A stretch of 64,000 nt of DNA from Chaetoderma sp. LZ-2023a (Eukaryota > Mollusca > Caudofoveata > Chaetodermatida > Chaetodermatidae), in NCBI GenBank assembly GCA_034401795.1, contig CM067372.1:13650940-13714939 (forward strand), given 5' to 3'. Position 1 is the first letter of the stretch; each line of letters begins with the position of its first letter. Below, in pieces: positions 37,441-47,079 of this stretch. A model generated the notes under the pieces. It did not search any database, was not told the origin of the DNA, and saw only the letters and a list, made by a program, of their open reading frames with translations. A program made the position numbers and the translations under genes.

Positions 37441-38524
37441 AAGAATAGGACCGGAAGATTTTGGAGATGGAATGCCTATTGACAAAAACCCATTGTTGCT
37501 GAAGTCTGATACTTTTAAACTTTACATATAATCAGGCAAAAACATGCCAGTAAACATCTTTGCAGCACTGATAATTTTTTGTCAACACTGCCATAAAACA
37601 TTACTTGTAACACTGTGCAAAATTCCTGCCACACGTACCGTAAACACACCTTACTAAGTGATTCAGTATAGCTCCTTTAAGAGACATTAATACCAATGGA
37701 CCGATTCTAAAAATACCCCTTTCTCTTCTCCGCCTTCCCCCTCCGTTTCAGCTAAGTGATAAGTAATGCTTTAGCCCTCATGTTACTGACGATTCTGAAG
37801 TATTAATTTATTCAACAAATAGACGAAGAACTGGTGTACACTTTGAAATTAAGATTACTAAAAGGTGTTTCTGTCATCGGCAGAAGAAGCATACAATAAC
37901 ATTACTTTGAAAAAGGACACCAGGGAACTGAATTGTTAATAATTTGACATCTCAGCCGTGTATGTCTTAACAATTTATTGATAAAGATTTGTCAAGACAA
38001 AATTTAATCTTTTTTTAGTGAATGTGCAGGTCAAGAGAAACTACATTTGAAAATGTACCACTGGAATGTATCTGAAATCTGACATCACTTGCACTGTACA
38101 ATATGATAAGATGGTTAGCTTCTTGGATGAGGTGGTAGTGTTGGCTCTGGTAGAAAGGGTTTAGTCTAAAAGTAGAGTATTCTGCCATGCTTAGATTCTC
38201 TATATTTCACTTCAGGAGCACAGTTATCATCACGAATACTCTTTGATATATGCTAATATAGCTTGTGTACCAAGAGTGCATGCATGAGATGACCACTGGT
38301 GTGAAATTCATATCTTATTTAGGAATCCAAGGGTGGAGAGATGCAAAGGTTTCTTTTACAGACCAATACTATGTCTCCAATAATTAATTAGCAGGGAAGG
38401 AGCTGGTGGGACCCAGCTGTTACTAATAGTTGGACTTTATAGCATGACAATGTTCACGGAAATACATTACTCAGTACCAAGTAATGAGATAAGCCATATT
38501 CCAAAACTAAATATGACTTTTGAC
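37441..38524. other. Intronic stretch with few features
   Basis: No gene is seen. A phrase (GTGATTCAG..TATAGCTCCTTTAAGAG) at ~36638 recurs at ~37658, and a half copy of hairpin family B lies at about 38025-38075 (TGAAAATGTACCACTGGAAT). Confidence 0.4.
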
Positions 38525-39029
38525 CTGCTTTTTAGCTCGACTTTACGAAATAAAACAAGCTATTGCGATACCTTGAATGTTGTCCGGCAGGTGTGGTGGC
38601 GTCATCATCCAATTTTCGTTTAACTCAACATTTCTGGTTATATCTCAGGTTTGCTTTAGCATACTGTACCTAAACTTGAGCACATGCTTCCTTATAAGGA
38701 CATGACGTCTCGCAATGACGTTAACATCAAAAGGTCAAAGGTCAATGTCACTGTGACCTTGATAAAACATTGGGTTTTTTTCAACATTATCATTTTCCGT
38801 TTGGCTCAATTTAGCAGTTTACATCTCATCTTTGGTTAATCATACTGGATCCAAACTTGGACGCATGCTCTATTTTAATAACATGGCATGACACAATGAT
38901 CTTGGTGTCAAAAGGTCAACGGTCACGGTCAAGCTTTTTTCAACATTAACATTTTCCATTTAGCTCAACTTAGCAGTTTATATCTAATCTTTGGTTAATC
39001 ATACTGGACCCAGGCTTGGACATATGCTT
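38525..39029. repeat. Dispersed repeat family B
   Basis: It starts TTTTTAGCTCGACTTTACGA and has two subrepeats with CATTTTCCGTTTGGCTCAA and TCAAAAGGTCAAAGGTCA. Non-coding. Confidence 0.6.
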
Positions 39030-39663
39030 CCTTATAATGACTCACCCTGAAGGGTCAAGGGAACTTATGCCATCGGCTGTCGGCCATCCATCTCCTTAAC
39101 GCTTGGACAGATTTTAACCAAATTTGGCTGGATGAATCTTATGCTGGTACCCTCCAGAACATTTATTCAGAATTTTTATTGGTCAATTTTTTGTGTGAAG
39201 ATCTTAGATTTTATGAAAGATTTACTAGAAATGTTCAAAACACTACTCTTCATTAACTGCTGGGTTTCAATTTAATTTGACAGGAACAACCCTATGTGGG
39301 TAGACATCAAAACCTGTATACAGAATTTTAATGTGTAAATTTCTTTGTTGAAAATCTTAGATTTTATGAAAAATATGCCGGAAATTGTCAATACGCGACT
39401 CCTCATTGACAGATTTCAACTTAATTGTACTGGAAGGACCCTATGGGTCTTGTATACAGAATTTTGATTGGTCAATATTTTTCTGGTGACCATCTTGTAT
39501 TTTCCAGAAATTCTTTAAAACTACTCATCCTTAACCAATGGCCCGATTTCAATGAAATGTGGATGGAATGCTCCTATCATGATTAGGAATGCTCCTATCA
39601 TGATCAACTACAAGAGTTCTAATGAGAATTTTGATTGGTCAATTTTTTTGGCAGGGATCTTGG
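39030..39663. repeat. Dispersed repeat family A, left of DIRS-B insertion
   Basis: It opens TGACTCACCCTGAAGGGTCA and AGGGAACTTATGCC, with family A phrases (GATTTTAACCAAATTTGGC). It is cut at 39663 by DIRS-B and continues at 45445-45585. Confidence 0.68.
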
Positions 39664-39860
39664 ATTTCACATCAAGAGTATACTTACCTCCCTAATACTT
39701 TTGATATTGCTAAATATTGGCTTTCACTCAATAAACACTCAGATTAAAACAGTTAGGTGCCCCTACTGGGCAGGGAGTCAGAGCATAGTCTGGCGGATGC
39801 CAGCCCCACCACCGCGCATGCGCAGACTAGCACTACCTCTTTGCTAATTTATTGGCTGAG
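39664..39860 (+). repeat. DIRS-B left inverted terminal repeat
   Basis: It begins ATTTCACATCAAGAGTATAC. The block from TCACTCAATAAACACTCAGA to GCGCATGCGCAGACTAGC reappears inverted at the right end with no difference that I can see. Confidence 0.88.
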
Positions 39861-39948
39861 AGACAACACATGCTTTTGTGATAGTGCTTTTTGTAGCTCA
39901 ATTATAAGCGTTTTTGGCAAAATTCAGAACTGTTGATACCTGAGAAAG

Positions 39949-42130
39949 ATGGCAGAGAGAGTAACTTCGCCACAGGAGGGCCTTGGACCTTTAAATCAGG
40001 TGACTTCTAGTAAAATTAGCGAGTTTTGTCCCGTTGTAATGTGTTTCCGGGACTCACGCTAAACGTGATAAGCGCCTTGATTAGTTGGTTTATTTCAACT
40101 AGGTGCTATATAAGACTAATCTCTCTTTGTGTTTATGTCCACAGGTCTGTGTGAAGAAATATTATGGACATGACATCAGCAGAGGGTTTGTGTCTCTCCA
40201 CCATGGTTCCATTTCCTACTAATACTGTTAGGTTATCTAACCAAAAATTCTATGTCCAGTGAGTTGGAGGCCTATTATAAAGGTCTTCTCACTTTGCCCT
40301 CTTGATCCAATTCCTTCCCCTAGAGGTGGAGAGAGTTAAGAGGCGTTCAGTGGTGGAGTGCTCCAGTTCATCAGGTTGGATGGTTTGTCTAGACAAGGTG
40401 TCAGGTATCTAATTATTGATATGAGGTGATGTTAATTATTTAGAGGAAAGGGAGATAATTAACTTTATTTGCCATTGTTATCAGTATATATCTGATGCTT
40501 GTGTAGTCGAAATGTCCATTCTGCACATGTTCTGGTTAGAGATACAATTCGTCCTTGCACTGGGATGTTTGTTGGGGATCGATTTTTTCCTGTCATAGGA
40601 TTAATGACGTCATAATCAGCCTTGCTCTTTATTAACAATTAAAGTTGTCCGAAGCTGGTTTTCTGATAAATTATGATCTTTATGATCATTTTCCTTCTCT
40701 TGAGTTGGTGAGTTTTCTAAGCTTAACTAGTTTCCTCATACTCCTCGTCCTTTGGCCTTTTTCAGAGACCTGGTTGTGCGTCCTGTGGACGATTTTTGAG
40801 GGACAAGTTTGGCCCTCATCTCTGTTTTCAGTGTAGCCCCTGTGGTCCCTTGCTTAATTGCGAGATATGTAAGCACTGGGGGGGCGAGCTAATGTCCGAA
40901 TTCTTGTGCTTGCAGGCGAAGGACAAGGTGGAGGAGGAGAAGAAGAAGCTGAAAAAAGAGGGTGTAAGTAAGAAGGGTAAGAGGAAGGCCTCGTCCGCGG
41001 TGGACATGGAGGCCTTCCGGACCGAGATGTTGGGAGAGATGAGGAGGACAATCAAGGATTTGGTTCCAGAGTTGCTTCGTGGCATGCTTCCTGGACCAAA
41101 TCCTTTATTGACCTCATCATCTGCTTCGGAGCAGGTAATCCCCACCTCTGAATCAACGTTCCTTAGTACGCTTCCGTTGTTTGAAGATTCAGAGGTGGCC
41201 CCATTAGAGGGGGCGTTCCACGGCCCTGGCAGCAGGCTTATTGCCGCGCCCAATAGGGACCGTGGACGGTCGTCGCTGGAACCCGCGGGCTGCTTATCAG
41301 TCCAGGGGTATCCGCACACCGCGGGTGCCAGTACCTCGTATGGCACCTTCCCTGGCCAGTCCGGGTTAGCTCTCTTTGCTGACCCGGAGTCTAATCTGTC
41401 TGGCCAGGAGGATGAGGATTACCTGTTGGGGTCGCCGTCTGAAGACGTGGACATGGATTATGACGTCTGTGCACCCCTCGCGGGGAATACAGGCGCCTTT
41501 TTCCACGGTTCTACTCTCCCAGGGGTAGAATCCACGGTTCAGACTGTGGCCCTGGGCGCTGAAGGCCAGCGGTACCGCATACCTCGGCTTGCCGAGAGTG
41601 TCGCTGGTGCTGGCCGGGGCCGTGGTGGGGCGAGGTGGCCAGGCGTTGCCGCATCGTGCCCCTGGACTACCAGCGGTACGGTGTGGTACCGAAGCCGAGC
41701 GTGGATGACCGCGCGGCTTTGGGTGAGGATGCGCGGCCAGGCTCCCGTTCTGACACGGGAGTCTTGTGTTCGAACGCGTTGCGTTCAGCAAATGCCGCGT
41801 TGCGTGATGCAGAGGAGAGTGGGAGGGCTTCGATTGCCGCTCTGTCCCACGTCTCCCAGCTGTTACAAGGGGTAGTAACAGCATCCGCATCGCGCCAGCC
41901 AAGTCCGGTCACAGTCCAGCGAGCCATCCAGGATGCTATCAACCTGGCTCTGGACTGTATGACGCGGGCGGTGACCAGGAGTGTCCGGGCAAGGCGCACT
42001 TTTGCCTTGGATAATCTGTGCCCGTCCCAGGACCTATACAATAGGCTACTACGTACGCCTATGACAGGTCCTGGTCTCTTTGGAGGTGAGGGGTGTAGGC
42101 ACCTCCAGGAGACGGTTACTCTGGTCAATA
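39949..42130 (+). pseudogene. DIRS-B gag-like protein with putative intron and internal deletion
   Basis: Exon 1 (39949-39999) encodes MAERVTSPQEGLGPLNQ and ends CAG|GTGACT. Exon 2 starts at 40766 after CCTTTTTCAG in the same phase. Its cysteine cluster (CASC, CFQCSPC, CEIC) is followed by a Lys-rich coiled segment and DMEAF..DLVPELLR. A segment equivalent to DIRS-A ~3310-3605 is deleted, after which the frame shifts; the remaining gag (ARRCRIVPLDYQRYGVVPKP to ~42130) is in the frame of the downstream ORF. The frame opened at 40796 therefore ends in nonsense at 41875. Presumed nucleocapsid role. Confidence 0.75.
40000..40765 (+). other. Putative spliceosomal intron in DIRS-B gag
   Basis: A 766-bp interval between CAG|GTGACT and TTTTTCAG|AGA, in the same phase and position as the 528-bp interval in DIRS-A, though little conserved in sequence. 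Conservation of both flanking coding ends argues for a real intron. Confidence 0.6.
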
Positions 42131-43683
42131 ACCAGAGGGCGCTGCGCTGCGCGAGCAGTTTGAGGTGCTTCGTCGTGCCAACGTTCGCGCCGCACCCCCT
42201 GCGTATCGTCCCCTGCAGGCTCGAGGTGGTAGTGGCCAGGTCAGAGGCCAACCACCATCGCAGCGCCGGCCTCGGCCGCGTGCGATTCGGCCAGCAGCGA
42301 GGGGGGCGCAGGCTCCTCAGGCGCAGTCAGCCAGGCAGCCGCCCGCGCACTGAGGTGCGCGCGGTGCTGGTCGTGGCGCGCGAGGATCTGGGCGGGGTAA
42401 TCGTTCCTGATGGGACGGTTACCGCGGTGAGAACCGCGCCGGTGTTTCTGGCAGAGGAGACAGTGCCGCTCTTGCACTCCTTATGTCCACCTCTATCCCT
42501 AGGTGGACCGGTGGGAGGCCGGCTAGCCGACCACATGCAAGAGTGGGAACGGTTAACTCAGGACCGTTTAGTCTTGCAATGGCTTTCAGTCGGGTATCAT
42601 CCCGATTGGATGACAGGCCCGCCATCGCGACTGTCTCTAGTGCCGATCTGGACTCCAAATCCGAGAGACCTGCAATGGTGGTTGGACACAGAGAATCTCT
42701 TGGTGGGGGTTATGCTAACCCCTCCCCACCCTCAGGTGACTGTGTATACAGATGCATCGATGGAGGGCTGGGGAGCGTGCCTGGAAGAGTCCACGATATC
42801 AGGGCTTTGGAATCTGGAACAGTCAAAGGAACATATAAATCTACTGGAGCTAAGAGCAGTAGTCCTGGGCCTGGAACATTTCTTACAGAAAGTTCAGGGC
42901 AAGATTGTTCTTATTCGTTCAGACAACTCAACAGTTGTGACTTACATAAACCGCCAGGGCGGAACGAAGTCGCCCAGTCTCTGTATGATGACATGGAGAC
43001 TGCTTTGTTGGTGTCTGGATCACCAGATTACCTTGAAAGCAGTTCATATTCCGGGAAGGTTAAATCTGCTAGCAGACTCATTGAGCCGAAGGATGAGTGT
43101 TTTACCCACGGAATGGCAACTAAATCAATGTGTGGCGGATCGTCTGTTCGACCATTGGGGGAAACCCAACATCGATTTGTTCGCAACGAAGAAGAATGCG
43201 AAGATGACGACGTACGTCTCTCCGATTCCGGATCCAAGCGCTTTCGCAACAGATGCGTTAGCTATCAGCTGGGGGAGAATGTATGCATACGCATTCCCTC
43301 CAGCAATCCTGATTCCAAAAATTCTTCAGAAAATCAGACAAGAGGAATGCCAAGTGCTTCTGATCGCCCCGGATTGGCCAAGCCGATCATGGTATACGGA
43401 TCTGCTGGACCTTCTGGTCTGCAATCCGGTTCCTCTGCCTCTGATGGACGATATTATCTTCCAGGGCAGGGCCCTTCACAACAATCCGTCAATGTTCAGA
43501 TTGACTGCGTGGATGTTGTCAAGGAATCTAGAATTAAGGAGGGCTTTTCTGAGCAAGCAGCCATGTTTATGGCCAAAGCCAGGAGGGGGTCAACCTCCAG
43601 AGCATATAATTATAAAATCAACAGATTTGCAGAATGGTGCTCAAAAAGATGTATTGATCCAATGGATTCATCTATTCAGGTAG
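41635..43683 (+). CDS. DIRS-B fused ORF: gag C-part, RNase H, methylase-like domain (no RT)
   Basis: A 682-codon open frame. Residues ~1-165 are the gag C-terminal half. The next ~115 residues read in a shifted frame around a GCGCTGCGCTGCG microduplication. From ~42530 the pol N-terminal signature MQEWERLTQDRLVLQWLSVG appears. At LVPIWTPNPRDLQ|WWLDTEN the frame jumps directly to the RNase H lead-in, which continues YTDASMEGWGACLEES, RSDNSTVVTYINR and HIPGRLNLLADSLSRR. The last part (NIDLFATKKN, PIPDPSAFATDALAISWG, LLIAPDWPSRSW) matches the Dam-like methylase domain of DIRS elements. Whether the fused ORF makes a functional protein is unknown. Confidence 0.8.
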   Translation: MARRCRIVPLDYQRYGVVPKPSVDDRAALGEDARPGSRSDTGVLCSNALRSANAALRDAEESGRASIAALSHVSQLLQGVVTASASRQPSPVTVQRAIQDAINLALDCMTRAVTRSVRARRTFALDNLCPSQDLYNRLLRTPMTGPGLFGGEGCRHLQETVTLVNNQRALRCASSLRCFVVPTFAPHPLRIVPCRLEVVVARSEANHHRSAGLGRVRFGQQRGGRRLLRRSQPGSRPRTEVRAVLVVAREDLGGVIVPDGTVTAVRTAPVFLAEETVPLLHSLCPPLSLGGPVGGRLADHMQEWERLTQDRLVLQWLSVGYHPDWMTGPPSRLSLVPIWTPNPRDLQWWLDTENLLVGVMLTPPHPQVTVYTDASMEGWGACLEESTISGLWNLEQSKEHINLLELRAVVLGLEHFLQKVQGKIVLIRSDNSTVVTYINRQGGTKSPSLCMMTWRLLCWCLDHQITLKAVHIPGRLNLLADSLSRRMSVLPTEWQLNQCVADRLFDHWGKPNIDLFATKKNAKMTTYVSPIPDPSAFATDALAISWGRMYAYAFPPAILIPKILQKIRQEECQVLLIAPDWPSRSWYTDLLDLLVCNPVPLPLMDDIIFQGRALHNNPSMFRLTAWMLSRNLELRRAFLSKQPCLWPKPGGGQPPEHIIIKSTDLQNGAQKDVLIQWIHLFR

Positions 43684-44522
43684 TAGCTGATTTCCTCTGT
43701 CACCTCTATGATGCCTATAGCCTCAAGCCTAACTCTATTGCTGGTTATAAGTCAGCTTTAATGTCTGTTATTCCTTGCTTGGCTAAGAGGGGAAGTGATG
43801 AAGTAAATACATTAAATGTATTAATTAAAGGCATGGGCAATCTAAGACCAAGGAATCCACCTGTGATTCCGTCTTGGAGTTTATCGCTAGTGCTTCAAGT
43901 ACTAGGTGATAAGCCGTTTGAACCACTTAGTTCCATTTCTATGAAACTATTAACACTGAAGACTGTGTTTTTAATTGCTGCGGCCTCGGCTAGGCGTAGG
44001 AGTGAAATTCATGCCTTATCAGCCGAGGATGACCGTTTTGTGGTTTCAGGGGAAGGCCTTAAGCTGCTACCTAGGATTAATTTCTTGGCTAAAAATCAGT
44101 CGTTGAAATATCCAGGTCAACCTATTGTTTTGCCTGCTTTGACTAGATATGATCCTAATTCTAAAGCATGGTGTCCCGTCCGGGCGCTTTGCCGGTACAA
44201 ACAACGTACGGCGGAGTGGCGCACCGACCAGTCGGCGTTATGGTTGTCTTATATTGAACCCCATGGCAGGGCTTCTAAGGACACCATTTCCAGGTGGATT
44301 GTAGAATGCATTCAGTTTTGCCATAAATCCGCCACCGGGAAGCAGGTTGACGTGGCCAAGGCTCACAGTGTCCGCGGCGTAGTGACATCCACGGCCCTAT
44401 TTAATGGGGTCCCGGTGGATGATATTATGTCGGTGGCTCAGTGGCACTGTGAGTCAAGTTTTACAGACCATTATCTCCGTGACACCTCTAATCCTCTCGC
44501 CTTGTCGATTTTGAAAAAATAA
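43500..44522 (+). CDS. DIRS-B tyrosine recombinase, intact
   Basis: The frame is open from 42483, but only the part from about 43500 is recombinase; the earlier part is the RNase H gene read out of frame. The N-terminal domain is SRAYNYKINRFAEWCSKR. The catalytic set is complete: Arg in SARRRSEIHAL (~43990), His-x-x-Arg in KAHSVRGV (44361-44375), Trp in AQWHCE, and the nucleophilic Tyr of TDHYLRD at 44472-44474. It ends SILKK at 44522. The real start is unclear because it overlaps the preceding ORF. It would integrate circular element DNA in the nucleus. Confidence 0.86.
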   Translation: MDCVDVVKESRIKEGFSEQAAMFMAKARRGSTSRAYNYKINRFAEWCSKRCIDPMDSSIQVVADFLCHLYDAYSLKPNSIAGYKSALMSVIPCLAKRGSDEVNTLNVLIKGMGNLRPRNPPVIPSWSLSLVLQVLGDKPFEPLSSISMKLLTLKTVFLIAAASARRRSEIHALSAEDDRFVVSGEGLKLLPRINFLAKNQSLKYPGQPIVLPALTRYDPNSKAWCPVRALCRYKQRTAEWRTDQSALWLSYIEPHGRASKDTISRWIVECIQFCHKSATGKQVDVAKAHSVRGVVTSTALFNGVPVDDIMSVAQWHCESSFTDHYLRDTSNPLALSILKK

Positions 44523-45060
44523 CTTGGCATATATTTTTGATGGGGTTTCCTCATTGCTTATATATTTCACAATTAATTTATGGAAACAACCACTAATTTG
44601 GGACTGCATCGTGCTTCACCAATGGGAAGAGGATGTCAGCAGCCATTTCAACAAGGTCAGTCTTGTGTATGTGTTGTCCATTGTTGATTGTCTTGTCACG
44701 TTACCCGTTATTAATATGATGATGGTTTTGTGTATTTATGTGGTTCATTGTTGAGAGTATACGAAAATGGAGTTTTTTCGTCTCTGTCCTGTAGTACATG
44801 GCACTTGTACGTAGAGAGCGTATAGGACATTGAGGTCATTCGACTCTTCCTCCCAGGAAGGAGGGGGGGGGGGGGAGCGCATATGACATTCGGTCATCTC
44901 TCATACATCGGGGGTGTTATCCGATGGTTAGTCAAATCCTGACTGTTTTTTCATACAGTTTCAGAAGTTTAAGTGCCTTAAACGCAGAAAAGCGTATAGG
45001 GATGAGCTGGTCTTTTGACCTCGCCTCCCTCCCGCCGAATTCACTGTCGAATTCTGGCAA

Positions 45061-45158
45061 TATCAAAAGTATTAGGGAGGTAAGTATACTCTTGATGTGA
45101 AATAAACGAAATCAAGGATTTCTTTTTTCACGAGAGAGTTGATACTTACCTCCCTAGA
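45061..45158 (+). repeat. DIRS-B internal complementary region
   Basis: TAAGTATACTCTTGATGTGA (inverse of the left end) is joined to TTCACGAGAGAGTTGATACT (inverse of the right end), as in DIRS-A at 7600-7695. Confidence 0.88.
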
Positions 45159-45217
45159 TACGGACCCGGCCTCTCCACCCCACAGAGGCTCGGTCTTCAG
45201 GCTCTTTATAAGTTGCA

Positions 45218-45444
45218 TGTGTATCAGCCAATAAATTAGTCAGAGGAAGTGCTAGTCTGCGCATGCGCGGTGGTGGGGCTGGCATCCGCCAGACTATGCT
45301 CTGACTCCCTGCCCAGTAGGGGCACCTAACTGTTTTAATCTGAGTGTTTATTGAGTGAAAGCCAATATTTAGCAATATCAAAAGTATTAGGGAGGTAAGT
45401 ATCAACTCTCTCGTGAAAAAAGAAATCCTTGATTTCGTTTATTT
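45218..45444 (-). repeat. DIRS-B right inverted terminal repeat
   Basis: Reverse complement of 39664-39860, followed by AAGTATCAACTCTCTCGTGA and the closing GATTTCGTTTATT. Confidence 0.88.
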
Positions 45445-45585
45445 CCCAGTAGAGTTTAAATCGCTACTGCTACTTAATCAACAACTAGATTTCAACCAAA
45501 CTTGGGTGGAATTATCCTATGACAATAATCTCAAATGCTAGTGGTCCAGGTGAGCATTACAGGCCCTTGGACCTGTTGTTGATAA
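45445..45585. repeat. Dispersed repeat family A, right of DIRS-B insertion
   Basis: It continues the family A text interrupted at 39663 and ends GTCCAGGTGAGCATTACAGG and CCCTTGGACCTGTTG, which looks like the inverted terminal sequence of the family. Confidence 0.62.
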
Positions 45586-45604
45586 TTGTATTGATAAGCC
45601 ATCT

Positions 45605-46325
45605 ATATTTATTGTCCCCCGACGGCCGTCGATGGGGACACTAGTAATAGTGCTAGTAATAGTCTGTGTGTGCGTCCGTCCATCCGTCCGTTCATTCATC
45701 AGACTAGGTTTCCACTCGATAACTTTAGTTAGCCTGCATGGATTTATTTCAAATTTGGTATAGTGATTTCTTATGACGAGGCCGCGGTGGGGATTGCGTT
45801 TCAGCAACGCGCGTCAAGATGTGATGGAGTTATCCCCCTTGAATGACATAGAATTCAAGGAAAATTTGGTTTCCGTTCAATACCTTTAGCTAGCCTGCAT
45901 GGATTTATTTCAAATTTGGTATAGTGATTCCTTATGATGAGGCGTCAGTGGGGATTGCATTTCAGCGACACTCGTCCGGATGTGATGAAGTTATCCCCCT
46001 TGAATGACATAGAATTCAAAGAAAATTTGGTCTCCGTTCAATACCTTTAGCTAGCCTGCATGGATTTATTTCAAATTTGGTATAGTGATTCCTTATGATG
46101 AGGCCTCGGTGGCGATAGCGTTTCAGCGATGCGCGTCCAGATGTGATGGTGTTATCCCCCTTGAATTACATAGAATTCAACAGAAATTTGGTTTCCATTC
46201 AATAACGCTACATAGTCTGCATGGATTAATTTCAAATTTGGTATAGTGATTCCTTATGACGAGGCCTCGGTGGCGATTGCGTTTCAGCTACGCGTGTCCA
46301 AATGTGATGGAGTTATCCCCCTAGT
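45605..46325. repeat. Dispersed repeat family E, left of Polinton
   Basis: It begins ATTGTCCCCCGACGGCCGTC, then has four ~155-bp units with AGCCTGCATGGATTTATTTC, AAATTTGGTATAGTGATT and GTTATCCCCCTTGAATGACA. It breaks off after GTTATCCCCCTAGTAG. A matching end (ACACCCGTCGGGGGGCATGT) lies beyond the Polinton at ~60990, so the Polinton appears inserted in this repeat. Confidence 0.65.
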
Positions 46326-46421
46326 AGTCGTGTCAGGGTCAAAATGATACCACCCCCCTCAACTGGCCACCGTTCAGCGATCCGTGGCCCCCACCGCCCT
46401 CTCAATCCCTGGGGCATAGCA
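46326..46421. other. Unassigned 96 bp between family E and the Polinton terminus
   Basis: This sequence (e.g. CAGGGTCAAAATGATACCAC) is not mirrored at the right end. It may be an outer piece of the left terminus lost on the right, or an older insertion. Confidence 0.35.
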
Positions 46422-46719
46422 ATTTGAGACATGTGTATAAAACTCCCGTGCGGACCCCACCTGTCCGGGAGAACAACCTCAGGATACCGGCCAGTGGCCG
46501 GCCTCTCTATTCTGACCGGTATCCTGAGGAGGTTTTTCTATCTGTGGGACATTGTTGTACCTATCCTACCTATCTTCTACCCCACCTATCTTCTACCCCA
46601 CCCTGTTGATATTCCAGCCGGCTGGTGCGTGTGTGTCTGTGGTGTTTTAACCCCACACCGGGGAGTGCTGCGGTGGGTCTTTATCTAACCTGGTCATATT
46701 ACGCCGGCCCTAGTGTCTT
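46422..46719 (+). repeat. Polinton left terminal inverted repeat
   Basis: It runs from ATTTGAGACATGTGTATAAA to CGCCGGCCCTAGTGTCTT, with the reverse complement at 60641-60923. A hairpin (CCTCAGGATACCGG mirrored by CCGGTATCCTGAGG) lies at 46477-46529; the right side has the matching hairpin at 60827-60867. Confidence 0.9.
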
Positions 46720-47079
46720 ACCTAGTTTCGAAATTTCAGGTAAGTTCTAGCAAGGTCTTTTGAGCTATGCAATTCCACAACTCTATCGATCAACCCACCG
46801 CAACACTACTAAAATCTCGCCTGTTGGTAATCTTATCTCTGAGCGTGAGTTGTGCAATCGCTGTTACGCACCAACACAGCAATGTATGAACCCATAACTT
46901 ATCAGCTATAATAATGGATACATAGTTAATGTGATGCATGCATGGCCGAGATGAAACCATATCAGCTGTAACGGTAATAGCGTTGGATCAAGGGTGCTCC
47001 CGTAGATGGTTATGATCCGACCACCAATACCGTTTACCAGTTCCATGGCTGTCACCGGCACGGGTGTCCACAACACCAG
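46720..47079. other. Polinton interior left of the polymerase
   Basis: No supported gene. A 108-codon minus frame (46906-47232) with hydrophobic stretches overlaps this region but has no recognisable motif, and it may be a shadow of the damaged polymerase N-terminus. Confidence 0.35.

Larger units (their letters stand above)
39664..45444 (+). mobile_element. DIRS-like retrotransposon (DIRS-B), young but lacking the RT domain
   Basis: Terminal inverted repeats (39664-39860 and 45218-45444) appear almost identical, and an internal complementary region lies at 45061-45158. It codes for a gag-like gene with intron, an RNase H plus methylase-like ORF, and an intact tyrosine recombinase. By comparison with DIRS-A (~4583-5420), about 840 bp covering the whole RT palm, including YIDD, are missing with the frame preserved, and about 270 bp of gag are also missing. 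The copy sits inside a family A repeat, with no target duplication. It is probably a non-autonomous derivative that needs RT in trans. Confidence 0.92.

Noticed and set aside
40828..41902. Large minus-strand frames opposite the DIRS-B gag
   Set aside because: GC-rich antisense shadows of the + strand gag frame; no conserved domain and not preserved in DIRS-A.
42483..43500. N-terminal ~340 codons of the frame leading into the DIRS-B recombinase
   Set aside because: They are the RNase H/methylase gene read in another frame (e.g. Ser/Gly-rich nonsense opposite YINRQGG); only the part from ~43500 shows recombinase homology.
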